Assembly (NCBI RefSeq): GCF_002902905.1 | Contig: NZ_CP026124.1 | Location: forward strand, 3,720,001 to 3,784,000 | Direction: 5' to 3' | Origin: Achromobacter sp. AONIH1 | GTDB lineage: Bacteria; Pseudomonadota; Gammaproteobacteria; Burkholderiales; Burkholderiaceae_B | DNA length: 64,000 nucleotides | Shown here: piece by piece, positions 36,547-44,778 of the stretch | Position numbering within the stretch: position 1 is the stretch's first letter | Layout: the number at the start of each line of letters is the position of its first letter | Made by a program: the position numbers and the translations under genes | The notes under the pieces: model-generated | Database searches by the model: none | Told to the model about the DNA's origin: nothing | The model's input: only the letters and a program-made list of their open reading frames with translations

Positions 36547-37179
36547 ATGCCCGATTCCTCCAACCTCCTGACCTTCGCCCTGGTGGCGCTGGGCATGGTG
36601 CTCACGCCCGGCCCCAACATGATCTATCTGGTGTCGCGCTCGATCTCCCAGGGCCCCAAGGCCGGGTTGATCTCCCTGGCGGGCGTGGCCGTGGGCTTCA
36701 TCTTTTACGTGGGCTGCGCGGCCTTCGGCATCACGGCGTTGCTGATGGCGGTGCCTTATGCCTACGACGCGCTGCGCTACGCCGGCGCGCTGTATCTGCT
36801 CTACATGGCCTGGCAGGCCGTCAGGCCTGGCGGCCGTTCGCCGTTCCAGGTGCGCGAGCTGCCGCGCAGCTCGCCGCGCACGTTGTTCACCATGGGGCTG
36901 GTGACCAATCTGCTCAACCCCAAGATCGCCGTCATGTACGTGTCGCTGCTGCCGCAGTTCATCCAGCCCGATCACGGCAGCGTGCTGACGCAGTCGCTGG
37001 CGTTGGGCATGACCCAGGTCGCGGTCAGCCTGTCGGTGAACGCGCTGATCGCGCTGATGGCGGGCTCCATCGCCGGCTTTCTCGCCGGCCGGCCGCTGTG
37101 GATGGTGGCGCAGCGCTGGCTGATGGGCACCGTGCTGGCCGGCCTGGCCGTGCGGATGGCGCTGGAGTCGCGGCGCTGA
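36547..37179 (+). CDS. LysE/RhtB-family exporter
   Basis: 210 residues with six helices. MPDSSNLLTFALVALGMVLTPGPNMIYLVSRSISQGPKAGLISLAGVAVGFIFYVGCAAFGITALLMAVPYAYDALRYAGALYLLYMAWQAVR carries the TPGPNMxY signature, and GLVTNLLNPKIAVMYVSLLPQFI the LNPK signature. It is expected to export amino acids or homoserine-lactone-like compounds. It lies 146 bp after gor and is probably separate from it. Confidence 0.92.
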   Translation: MPDSSNLLTFALVALGMVLTPGPNMIYLVSRSISQGPKAGLISLAGVAVGFIFYVGCAAFGITALLMAVPYAYDALRYAGALYLLYMAWQAVRPGGRSPFQVRELPRSSPRTLFTMGLVTNLLNPKIAVMYVSLLPQFIQPDHGSVLTQSLALGMTQVAVSLSVNALIALMAGSIAGFLAGRPLWMVAQRWLMGTVLAGLAVRMALESRR

Positions 37180-37352
37180 TCCATGTCGCGGCGCGCGCCC
37201 GGCGCGCTCGCGGTGCGTGTGTCAGTGGTGATGAAATCTCACCAATGATTCGCAAAAAATGTCGACCCGGACGTGGGCGGCCGTTGCTACGATCGTCCCA
37301 TTGCAGGCGCGTCCCGCGCCTGCGACCACGTCAGATCGAGGCGGCATTCCCC

Positions 37353-37958
37353 ATGAGGCATCCCTCAGGCCCTAATTCAACATCACCCGGTCCGCGCCAG
37401 GTTGAGCTGGTGCTGCTGCGTCACGGTGAAACCGAATGGAGCCGCCTTGGCCGCTATGCCGGTCTGACCGACCTGGCCCTGACCGCCGACGGCCAGGCAT
37501 CCGCCCGCGCGTTGGGACCCCGGCTGGCACAGGGCAACTACGACCGCATCGTGTCCAGCCCCTTGCAGCGCGCCCGCAGCACGGCCGAGCTGCTGGCCCT
37601 GGGCGAGGTGACGCTGGACCTGCGGCTGGTCGAGCGCGACTACGGCGACTACGAAGGCAAGACCACCGCCGAGATCCGCGCCGACGCGCCGCACTGGCAT
37701 GTCTGGACCGATCCCGTGCCCAATGGCGAGACGCTGGCCGCCATGACCCACCGGGTCGACAGCTTCATCCGCGACGTGCGCCAGTCGGCGGACCGCCGGG
37801 TGCTGGCCGTGGCGCACGCCCATCTGATCCGGTTGGTGGCCGCGCGCTGGCTGGGACTGGAGCCGGCGCAGGCGGCCCTGTTCCGGCTGGGCACGCTGGG
37901 CATCGCGCATCTGGGTTGGGAACGCGAGCGTCCCGTCATGCTGAGCTGGAACACATGA
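37353..37958 (+). CDS. histidine phosphatase-family protein
   Basis: 201 residues from the ATG at 37353. The phosphoryl-accepting RHG motif is in VELVLLRHGETEWSRLGRYAGLTDLALTADG; SSPLQRARSTAELL and LVERDYGDYEGKTTAEIRA (with the acid) and VLAVAHAHLIRLVAARWLGL (second His) complete the branch 1 active site. It could dephosphorylate a sugar phosphate, nucleotide or cofactor precursor. Its stop overlaps the next start in an ATGA, so it is translationally coupled to the HAD phosphatase. Confidence 0.9.
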   Translation: MRHPSGPNSTSPGPRQVELVLLRHGETEWSRLGRYAGLTDLALTADGQASARALGPRLAQGNYDRIVSSPLQRARSTAELLALGEVTLDLRLVERDYGDYEGKTTAEIRADAPHWHVWTDPVPNGETLAAMTHRVDSFIRDVRQSADRRVLAVAHAHLIRLVAARWLGLEPAQAALFRLGTLGIAHLGWERERPVMLSWNT

Positions 37959-38791
37959 GCGCCGTCGGCTACGCGCTGCTGTGGGACTTCGACGGCACGC
38001 TGGTCGATTCCGGCGAGTTGTGGCGGCGCAGCGAGTACACCTTCCTCAATGCCCGCAAGCTGCCCTGGAACGATGCGGCCAGCAGGCGGCTGTTGGGCGG
38101 CAACCTGGAGCTGGCGGCCCATGTGATGGCCGAGGTGACTGGCGTCCGGTTCTCGGTCGATGAGTTGCGGCGCGGCCTGGGCGACGCCGTGCGCGATGCG
38201 CTGTCGCGGCATGTGCCGTGGATGCCCGGCGTGCGCGGCCTGTTGCGCGAGCAGCATCAGCGCGGCTTGCGGTCGGCCCTGGTGACATCGTCCTACGCGG
38301 CCATCGTGCGCACGGCGCTGGAGCAGCTGGCGTATGCGCCGTTCCAGTCCTGGGTCACGCGCGAAGACGTGGAGCGGCCCAAGCCAGATCCGCAGCCCTA
38401 CCGGCTGGCGCTGGAGCGGCTGGATATCGCCGCCGACGCGGCGCTGGCCATCGAGGATTCGCCCGCCGGCGTGGCTTCTGCGCTGGCGGCGGGCTGCCAT
38501 GTTCTGGCGGTCGGGCCGGATCTGCGCGAACTGGCTCAGGGTCATGAGCGCGGCGGCGCGCTGGCGCATGTCGACAGCCTGGCCGGTCTGACGCTGGACG
38601 CCGTGCTGGCGCGCTTTCCGCGCATAACGGCGCGCGCCCGCTCTTTCGCCATCTTGGCGCCTCGCTACGCCCTGGCGTCCTTGCCGCCCGGCCGCTGGCG
38701 CGGCGCGTCCTGCTTCAGCCGTGTTTCCCGCGCCAGCCTGGCCAGGCGCTTGACCAGCGCCGGAAAGCGCTCGGCGCCGGTGTTGCCGTAA
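37955..38791 (+). CDS. HAD-superfamily phosphatase (beta-phosphoglucomutase/CbbY-like)
   Basis: 278 residues from the ATG at 37955, which overlaps the upstream stop (ATGA). Motif I is LLWDFDGTLVDSGELW, motif II is SALVTSSYAAIV, motif III Lys is in EDVERPKPDPQPYRLAL, and motif IV is [18 protein letters not shown]: a complete HAD active site. Family members end near LAGLTLDAVLARF (about residue 226); the last 40-50 residues (ARSFAILAPRYALASLPPG and after) are read through the 3' end of the opposite-strand MocR gene and are probably a nonconserved extension. The paired phosphatases suggest two-step dephosphorylation of one pathway, not identified. Confidence 0.87.
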   Translation: MSAVGYALLWDFDGTLVDSGELWRRSEYTFLNARKLPWNDAASRRLLGGNLELAAHVMAEVTGVRFSVDELRRGLGDAVRDALSRHVPWMPGVRGLLREQHQRGLRSALVTSSYAAIVRTALEQLAYAPFQSWVTREDVERPKPDPQPYRLALERLDIAADAALAIEDSPAGVASALAAGCHVLAVGPDLRELAQGHERGGALAHVDSLAGLTLDAVLARFPRITARARSFAILAPRYALASLPPGRWRGASCFSRVSRASLARRLTSAGKRSAPVLP

Positions 38792-40173
38792 CCGATCACC
38801 AGTCCGTTGTCCTCGGGCAGCGGCGAGACGGCGAAGGACGACAGCGCGTTGGGGCTCATGCCCGCGGCGCGCGCCTGTTCCGCGATCCGCGTATCCGGAA
38901 AGCAGGGCGGCAGGCGCACCGTCAGGTGCAGGCCGCTGTGGCCGCCCAGCACGTCATGTTCCACGTCCATGTGCGCCGCGAGCGCGTCGCGCAGCGCCGC
39001 CTGCCGTTCGCGGTACAGGCGCCGCATGCGTCCCAGGTGGCGCGAGAACTGGCCGTTCTCGATGAAGGCCGCCATGGTCAGCTGCTCCAGCCGGTGGCCG
39101 CCGCGCAGCATTTCGATGATGGACGGCGTGGCGCTGGCCGCCAGCGCCGGCGGCAGCACCAGGAAGCCCAGCCGCAGGGCCGGGAACATGGTCTTGCTGA
39201 AGGTGCCCACGTACAGCACCGGGGCGTCCGGCAGCAGCCCCTGCATGGCGGCGATGGGCTCGCCCAGGTGGCGGAATTCGCTGTCGTAGTCGTCCTCGAT
39301 GATCCAGGCGCCGACGCGGCGCGCCCGTTCCAGCAGGTCCAGCCGGCGCGCCACCGACAGCACCGCGCCGGTCGGATACTGGTGCGTGGGCGTGGCCTGG
39401 ATCAGGCGCGGCGGCTTGCGCCAGGCATCCTCGGGGATGGCCAGGCCGTCGGCGTCCACGCGCATCGGCACCACGTCCAGGTCGCCGGCATGGAAGGCGG
39501 ACTTGGCGCCTCGGTAGCCGGGTTCCTCCAGCCAGGCGGTGTCGCCGGGATTGGTCAGCAGCTGCACGCACAGCGCCAGCGCGCCCTGGGCGCCCTCGGT
39601 GATGACCACATGCGAGGCATCGCAGCGCACCCCGCGCGAGACGCGCAGGTATTGGGCGATGGCGGCGCGCAGCGCCGGCTCGCCCATCGGATGGCCGTAG
39701 CCCAGCGTGGCGGACGGCGTGGCCTGCAGCGCACGGTCCTGCGCGCGGCGCCAGGCGTTGACGGGGAACTGGTTCAGCGCCGGCGTGCCCGGCGTCAGCG
39801 GCAGGGCGCCGTTGTTGGGCACGCGGGTGGAGGCGATGCGGCCCAGCCGCGCGGCGGTGAAGGGCGCCGGTTGCGGCGGTTCGGCCTGGCGGGCGGCGCT
39901 GGTCGCGGCGGCCGACAGGGGCGCCACGCGCGTGCCCTGGCGGTCGGCCACCACATAGCCTTCGGCCGTGAGCTGCTCGTAGGCGATCAGCACCGTGTTG
40001 CGCGAGATATCCAGCTCGTCGGCCAGCGTGCGCGAGGACGGCAGCTTGCCGCCGGCCGGCAGCTGGCCCGCCAGGATGGCCTGCTTGAGCCGCTGGATCA
40101 GCTGGCGCTGGCGCGGCGCGGCGCCATGGCCGCGCGCCAGCGGGCTGGAAAGCAGGGCGTGGGGTAGATTCAT
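38665..40173 (-). CDS. MocR/PdxR-type regulator (GntR helix-turn-helix fused to aminotransferase fold)
   Basis: 502 residues. The N-terminal GntR domain reads RQRQLIQRLKQAILAGQLPAGGKLPSSRTLADELDISRNTVLIAYEQLTAEGYVVADRQGTRV (about 20-85). After a linker comes a fold type I aminotransferase domain with the PLP Lys in VLYVGTFSKTMFPALRLGF and the segment WIIEDDYDSEFRH. MocR proteins use PLP as an effector; they often control the divergent gene. Here that is a GNAT acetyltransferase, with an inverted repeat at 40193-40220 between them. Confidence 0.93.
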   Translation of the reverse strand: MNLPHALLSSPLARGHGAAPRQRQLIQRLKQAILAGQLPAGGKLPSSRTLADELDISRNTVLIAYEQLTAEGYVVADRQGTRVAPLSAAATSAARQAEPPQPAPFTAARLGRIASTRVPNNGALPLTPGTPALNQFPVNAWRRAQDRALQATPSATLGYGHPMGEPALRAAIAQYLRVSRGVRCDASHVVITEGAQGALALCVQLLTNPGDTAWLEEPGYRGAKSAFHAGDLDVVPMRVDADGLAIPEDAWRKPPRLIQATPTHQYPTGAVLSVARRLDLLERARRVGAWIIEDDYDSEFRHLGEPIAAMQGLLPDAPVLYVGTFSKTMFPALRLGFLVLPPALAASATPSIIEMLRGGHRLEQLTMAAFIENGQFSRHLGRMRRLYRERQAALRDALAAHMDVEHDVLGGHSGLHLTVRLPPCFPDTRIAEQARAAGMSPNALSSFAVSPLPEDNGLVIGYGNTGAERFPALVKRLARLARETRLKQDAPRQRPGGKDARA

Positions 40174-40192
40174 GGCTCTATCGAATTCAATG

Positions 40193-40220
40193 ATCGTGGC
40201 GCTTTTTATGATGCCACGAT
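40193..40220. promoter_or_regulatory. inverted repeat in the MocR/GNAT divergent promoter
   Basis: ATCGTGGC (40193-40200) and GCCACGAT (40213-40220), perfect 8-bp arms around 12 bp. It lies 20 bp before the MocR-type start codon and 77 bp before the GNAT start codon. It is a probable binding site for the MocR protein. Confidence 0.7.
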
Positions 40221-40296
40221 TCCTTTATCTTGCGCATATGCCGAACGCGTCCGCCACCGACGGCGGCGCGGGCCAAACCGGAAGAGGCGCCACGCG

Positions 40297-41025
40297 ATGC
40301 AAGCCCGAGTCAATGCTTTCCAACAACCCATCGGCCCCGACGTGGCCGGCTGGACGGCGCGTCCGCGCCCGCCGCTGGCGCCGGCCGAGGGCTGCTACTG
40401 CCGGCTGGAGCCGCTGTCGGCGGCGCGCCACGCCGCCGAGCTGTACCAGGCCTTCAGCCAGGCGCCGGACGGCCGCGACTGGACCTACATGTCGGTCGGC
40501 CCCTTTGCCAGCGAGGCCGAGTACCGCGCCTTCGCCGAGGGCGCCGAGGCGGGGCAGGACCCCTTGCACCACGCCGTCATCGACCTGGCCAGCGGCAGGG
40601 CCGTGGGCACGCTGTCGCTGATGCGCATCGATCCGGCCAATGGCGTGATCGAGGTGGGCTTCGTCAGCTTCTCGCCGCTGCTCAAGCGCACGCGCATCGC
40701 CACCGAGGCGCAGTTCCTCTTGATGCGGCGCGTGTTCGACGAGTTGGGCTACAGGCGCTATGAATGGAAGTGCGACAGCCTGAACGCGCCGTCGCGCAGC
40801 GCCGCCGCGCGGCTGGGCTTCGAGTTCGAGGGCGTGTTCCGCCAGGCCGTGGTCTACAAGGGCCGCAGCCGCGACACGGCCTGGTTCTCCATCATCGACA
40901 GCGAATGGCCGGCGCTGCGCGCAGCCTACGAGCGCTGGCTGAGCCCGGATAACTTCGACGCTGAGGGAGGGCAGCGCGTCGGCCTGGCCGAGCTGATCGC
41001 GCGGGAGCGCGCCGCTTGCGCCTGA
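40297..41025 (+). CDS. GNAT-family N-acetyltransferase
   Basis: 242 residues. It is of the RimJ/RimL-like Acetyltransf_3 type: CRLEPLSAARHAAELYQAFSQAPDGRDWTYM, HAVIDLASGRAVGTLSLMRIDPANGVIEVGFVSFSPLLKRTRIATEAQFLLMRRVFDELGYRRYEWKCDSLNAPSRSAAARLGFEFEGVFRQAVVYKGRSRDTAWFSI. The pattern R-x-x-x-A-T-E-A and the SAAARLGF stretch are the acetyl-CoA-binding and wrap-up segments. It probably acetylates a small amine or antibiotic. Divergent from MocR; followed by an overlapping DMT exporter. Confidence 0.9.
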   Translation: MQARVNAFQQPIGPDVAGWTARPRPPLAPAEGCYCRLEPLSAARHAAELYQAFSQAPDGRDWTYMSVGPFASEAEYRAFAEGAEAGQDPLHHAVIDLASGRAVGTLSLMRIDPANGVIEVGFVSFSPLLKRTRIATEAQFLLMRRVFDELGYRRYEWKCDSLNAPSRSAAARLGFEFEGVFRQAVVYKGRSRDTAWFSIIDSEWPALRAAYERWLSPDNFDAEGGQRVGLAELIARERAACA

Positions 41026-41909
41026 TCCCTGTTGCGCTGGCCCTGTTCTGGGGGTTGAACTGGCCGGCGGTGAAGATAAGCCTGTCGCTGCTGCCGCCGT
41101 TCACGCTGCGGCTGCTGGGCCTGGGCAGCGGCGCGCTGCTGCTGTTCCTGCTGGCGCGGCTGCGGCGCGCCGACATCCTGCCCGCGCGCGCCGCCTGGCC
41201 CGGCATCGTGGCCGGCGGCCTGTTGTCGATCGCGGTCTTCAACCTGGCCGTGGCCTGGGCCCAGCTCAGCACCAGCACCGCCCGCGCGGCGGTGCTGACT
41301 TTCACCATGCCGATGATGTCGGCGTTGCTGGCCCGCTTCGTGCTGGGCGAGCGGCTGGATGGCCGCCGCGCGCTGGCGCTGCTCCTGGGTGGGCTGGGCG
41401 TGGCGGTGCTGGCCTGGCCGGCGTTGCGGGCGGCGGCGTCCGGCGCGGATCCGTCCGCGCTGCGCGGACTGGTGTTCCCCTTGACCGCCGCCTTCGGCTG
41501 GGCCGCCGGCACGGTCTGCCTGAAGCGCTGGCCCGCGCCGGGCGACCGCGTCGTGGTCACGGCCTGGCAATTGTCGATTGGGGCGCTGTGCGCGCTGGCC
41601 GGCATGCTGCTGGCGGGCGAGTCATTTCCGCTGCAAGGCTGGAGCGTCCGGGTCGCGGGGGCGCTGACTTTTCATATCGTGCTGGGCACGGCGGCGGCGT
41701 ACTGGCTGTGGTTCGTGCTGAGCGAGCGCATCAGCGCGACCACGGCTTCGCTGACCACGCTGGCGGTGCCGGTGGTGGGCGTGCTGGGCGCGATGGCGCT
41801 GGTGGGCGACCGGCCGGCCGCCCAGGACTGGTGGGGTTTCGCGCTGGTGCTGGCGGGCGCGGCGCTGACGGTGCTGGGATCGGTCGGCGCGGCGGCGCGC
41901 CGCGCCTGA
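41016..41909 (+). CDS. DMT-superfamily (EamA) transporter
   Basis: 297 residues, ten helices. It begins with a TTG start at 41016 inside the last 10 bp of the acetyltransferase gene, with GGGAG upstream, so the two are translationally coupled. MRLIPVALALFWGLNWPAVKISLSLLPPFTLRLLGLGSGALLLFLLARLRRA is the family opening; VAWAQLSTSTARAAVLTFTMPMMSALLARFVLGERLDGRRALALLLGGLGVAVL is the end of the first EamA repeat. The coupling with an acetyltransferase suggests export of the acetylated product. Confidence 0.9.
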   Translation: MRLIPVALALFWGLNWPAVKISLSLLPPFTLRLLGLGSGALLLFLLARLRRADILPARAAWPGIVAGGLLSIAVFNLAVAWAQLSTSTARAAVLTFTMPMMSALLARFVLGERLDGRRALALLLGGLGVAVLAWPALRAAASGADPSALRGLVFPLTAAFGWAAGTVCLKRWPAPGDRVVVTAWQLSIGALCALAGMLLAGESFPLQGWSVRVAGALTFHIVLGTAAAYWLWFVLSERISATTASLTTLAVPVVGVLGAMALVGDRPAAQDWWGFALVLAGAALTVLGSVGAAARRA

Positions 41910-41954
41910 GCCGGCCGGGCGCGCGGGCGCTGATGCCGTCCGCGCGGGCCGGCG

Positions 41955-42884
41955 TCAGCGCGCCCGGCCGCGCAGTTTCTCGCGCAGCAGCGCCGAGCCG
42001 CTGACCAGCAGGATGCCGCCCAGCACCAGCAGCGCGCCCAGCACGAAGGCGGCGTCCAGCGGCTCATCCAGGAACAGCACGCCGAACGACACGCCGAACA
42101 GCGGCGTCATGAACGACAGAATGGACAGGCGCGAGGCCAGATAGCGGCGCAGCAGCCAGAACCAGGCCAGGTAGCTGGTCAGCGCCACGGCCACGGCCTG
42201 GAACGACACGCTCAGCACCGCGGCGGCGCTGTAGCGGAAACCGGCCTGGCCGGTGGCGATCGCATAGGCCAGCAGCAGCACGGCGGCCACCACCATCTGA
42301 TAGAACAGGGTCAGGGACGCGGGCGCTTCCGACAACCGGGTCTTGCGGATCAGCACGGTGGTCGCGCCCCACAGCAGCCCCGCCGTCAGTCCCATCGCGT
42401 CGCCGAGCAGCATGTTGCTGGCGGCCTGCGGGTCGCCCTTGCCAAGGAAGGCCACGGCGATGCCGGCGAACGCGATGGCCACTCCGAGCCATTGCAGCGG
42501 CGTCAGCCGCTCTTCCGGCAGCAGCCAGTGCAGGCCCAGCGCGGCGAACACCGGCGCGGTGTAGAGAAAGACCGAGATGTGGGAGGCCGTGGAGTACACC
42601 AGGCCCTGCGCCACCAGCAGGAACTCCACGCCGAACAGCAGGCCAGCCATCAGCCCCGCCGGCGCGGCGCCATCGGTCAGCGTGCGCCATCCCGCCTGTC
42701 GCCACATCACGACGCCCAGCACCAGCGCCGCGAAGGCCGAGCGCAGGCCGATCTGCATGATGGGCGCCACATCGGCCGCCACCAGCTTGATGGCGATCTG
42801 CTGGAAGCCCCAGCACAGGCACAGCAGCAGCATGGATCCCGTGGCCAGCGCGTCCAGCGGACGGCGCGGGGCGGGGGCGGTCAC
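41955..42884 (-). CDS. DMT-superfamily (EamA) transporter
   Basis: 309 residues from a GTG at 42884 that overlaps the upstream thioredoxin-like stop (GTGA), a typical translationally coupled arrangement. LDALATGSMLLLCLCWGFQQIAIKLVAADVAPIMQIGLRSAFAALVLGVVMW is the first pair of helices; EERLTPLQWLGVAIAFAGIAVAFLGKGD and LSFMTPLFGVSFGVLFLDEPLDAAFVLGALLVLGGILLVSG are the repeat ends. It is convergent, 45 bp apart, with the DMT gene of the other strand, with which it shares only the family fold. Confidence 0.9.
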   Translation of the reverse strand: MTAPAPRRPLDALATGSMLLLCLCWGFQQIAIKLVAADVAPIMQIGLRSAFAALVLGVVMWRQAGWRTLTDGAAPAGLMAGLLFGVEFLLVAQGLVYSTASHISVFLYTAPVFAALGLHWLLPEERLTPLQWLGVAIAFAGIAVAFLGKGDPQAASNMLLGDAMGLTAGLLWGATTVLIRKTRLSEAPASLTLFYQMVVAAVLLLAYAIATGQAGFRYSAAAVLSVSFQAVAVALTSYLAWFWLLRRYLASRLSILSFMTPLFGVSFGVLFLDEPLDAAFVLGALLVLGGILLVSGSALLREKLRGRAR

Positions 42885-43219
42885 GGCAGTTCCGCCGGAT
42901 AGCTGTCCAGGGCCAGGCTGATCTGCTGGCGCAGGTCCCATTCGGCCAGGCTGGCCTGCACCGGACCGTAGAAAGCGCCGTCACGCACCAGGAACATGGA
43001 CGGCAGGTGGAAGACTTCATAGCGCTCGACCAGGCCGCCGTTCTCGCCGGCGTCGATCCAGCACACGCGCTGCACCGGCGGCAGTTCCAGCCAGGGAAGT
43101 TCCTGGCGCGCGATGCGGCAGGTGCCACAGGTGCGGCTGTGGAACACCAGCAGGGACAGGCCGGGCGTGTCCAGCAGATAGCGGTCGGCGTTGCCGTCGT
43201 TCAGTTCGATCTGGTCCAT
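42881..43219 (-). CDS. thioredoxin-like protein
   Basis: 112 residues, starting MDQIELNDGNADRYLLDTPG; an upstream in-frame ATG exists but this gives the usual thioredoxin length. The redox motif is Cys31-Gly-Thr-Cys34 in LVFHSRTCGTCRIARQELPWLELP, and a cis-Pro lies in FHLPSMFLVRDG. The active-site dipeptide Gly-Thr differs from Gly-Pro of classical thioredoxins, so redox potential may differ. No signal peptide, so cytoplasmic. Coupled to the DMT transporter downstream by a GTGA overlap. Confidence 0.88.
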   Translation of the reverse strand: MDQIELNDGNADRYLLDTPGLSLLVFHSRTCGTCRIARQELPWLELPPVQRVCWIDAGENGGLVERYEVFHLPSMFLVRDGAFYGPVQASLAEWDLRQQISLALDSYPAELP

Positions 43220-43413
43220 GGTCGCAAGAGGCAGGCGCGGCGAGGGCGCGATGCCGCACATTATGGCAGCGCGGCGGCGCGGCCTTGCGCATAACCCGGA
43301 CGCGGCCGGGGGCTCAGGCCCGCGCGCGTCGCGGCCGCAGCATTGGCGCCGCGCGTGGCGCTCCATTGCACTCCGGCGTTCCGACGGTCCGGCGCGCCTG
43401 AGCGCCAGCGTGT

Positions 43414-44691
43414 TCAGCGCGAGGACAGCACCCGGTCCAGCTCCAGCACCGTTTCATACAGCACGCGCGTGCCGTCCAGCAGTTGCGACGGCTCGATCCA
43501 CTCGTCCGGACAATGGCTGCGGCCGTTCAGGCAGGGGATGAAGATCATGCCCGCCGGGCCGGTGGGCGCCATGTACATGGCGTCGTGGCCCGCGCCGCTG
43601 GGCAGGCGCATCGTGTCGTAGCCGAGCCGGCCGGCGGCGGCCTGCACCGCGTCCATCACCAGCGGCGCGCAGTCGGTGGGCCGGGCGCGGCTGAGTTCGC
43701 TGAAGCTCGCGTTCAGGCGCAGCGCCTTGAGATCCTCGGCCACGCCGGCCATCAGGGTCTCGGGGAACGCGTCCAGCACCGCGTCGCTGTCGCTGCGCAT
43801 CTCCAGCGTCAGCTCGACGCGGCCGGGCACGGCGTTGGCGGCGTTCGGCGTCAGGGACAGCCGACCCACCGTGGCGACCACGTAATGGGGCCTGCCGCTG
43901 GCCGCGCTGGCCTGGCGGTGCGCGCCGTCGATGATGCGGGCCGCGCCGACCAGCGCGTCGCGGCGGATGTCCATGGGGGTGGTGCCGGCGTGGTCGGGCT
44001 GGCCTTCGACCGTGATCTGCACGCGGCGGATGCCGACGATGTTGGTGACCACGCCGATGGGCAGGCCGCGCGCTTCCAGCACCGGGCCCTGTTCGATGTG
44101 CAGTTCGACGAAGGCGGCGGTGCCGCCGGCCGGGCGCAGCGGCGCCGTCAGCGCGGCCGGGTCGCCGCCGATGCGCGCAATGGCCTGCGCCAGGGTTTCG
44201 CCTTCGGGATTGCGGGCGGCCAGCATGGCGGCGTCGAGCTTGCCGCTGAGCGCGCGGCTGCCGACGCAGGAAATGCCGTAGTCGCTCGGCTCCTCGGACA
44301 GGAAGTCGATGACCTCGAAGGGATGCTTGAGCGCGACGCCGTGCTCGTGCAGCGTGTGCGCGACCTCGATGCCCGCCAGCACGCCGATGATGCCGTCGTA
44401 GCGGCCGCCGCTCAGCACGGTGTCGCAGTGCGAGCCGGTGACGATGGGCTTGCGCGCGGGGTCGCTGCCGGCGCGCGCGCCGACCAGGTTGCCGCCGGCA
44501 TCCAGCCGCGTGGCAAGGCCGGCGGCCTGGAACTCCTGGCGCAGCCAGGCGCGCGCCTCATCGAACAGCGGCGAGAAGGCGCGCCGCGTCCAGGGCTGGC
44601 CGGGCAGGGTGTAGCGGGACAGGGTTTCGACGCGGGACCACAGACGCTCGGCGTTCAGCGGCGGAAAGGCGGGGGCGGGGGTGACGGGCAT
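43414..44691 (-). CDS. M20-family amidohydrolase (N-carbamoyl-L-amino acid hydrolase / allantoate amidohydrolase type)
   Basis: 425 residues. The metal-site motifs of the Zn-dependent hydantoinase/carbamoylase group are present: TGSHCDTVLSGGRYDGIIG, VIDFLSEEPSDYG, AAFVELHIEQGPVLE, and in the small domain GQPDHAGTTPMDIRRDAL; PSGAGHDAMYMAPTGPAGMIFIPC closes the active site with the final His. It hydrolyses an N-carbamoyl or ureido group. The precise substrate (N-carbamoyl amino acid, ureidopropionate, allantoate) is uncertain. It lies upstream of no obvious partner; the MATE gene before it on the same strand ends 87 bp away. Confidence 0.9.
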   Translation of the reverse strand: MPVTPAPAFPPLNAERLWSRVETLSRYTLPGQPWTRRAFSPLFDEARAWLRQEFQAAGLATRLDAGGNLVGARAGSDPARKPIVTGSHCDTVLSGGRYDGIIGVLAGIEVAHTLHEHGVALKHPFEVIDFLSEEPSDYGISCVGSRALSGKLDAAMLAARNPEGETLAQAIARIGGDPAALTAPLRPAGGTAAFVELHIEQGPVLEARGLPIGVVTNIVGIRRVQITVEGQPDHAGTTPMDIRRDALVGAARIIDGAHRQASAASGRPHYVVATVGRLSLTPNAANAVPGRVELTLEMRSDSDAVLDAFPETLMAGVAEDLKALRLNASFSELSRARPTDCAPLVMDAVQAAAGRLGYDTMRLPSGAGHDAMYMAPTGPAGMIFIPCLNGRSHCPDEWIEPSQLLDGTRVLYETVLELDRVLSSR

Positions 44692-44778
44692 GAGGCTTCC
44701 AGATGACGCTCGGCCGATTATGGCACGCAGGTCCGCGGCGGCCGCGCGCGCTGTCGCGCATGGGCCGATGCGCGGACC

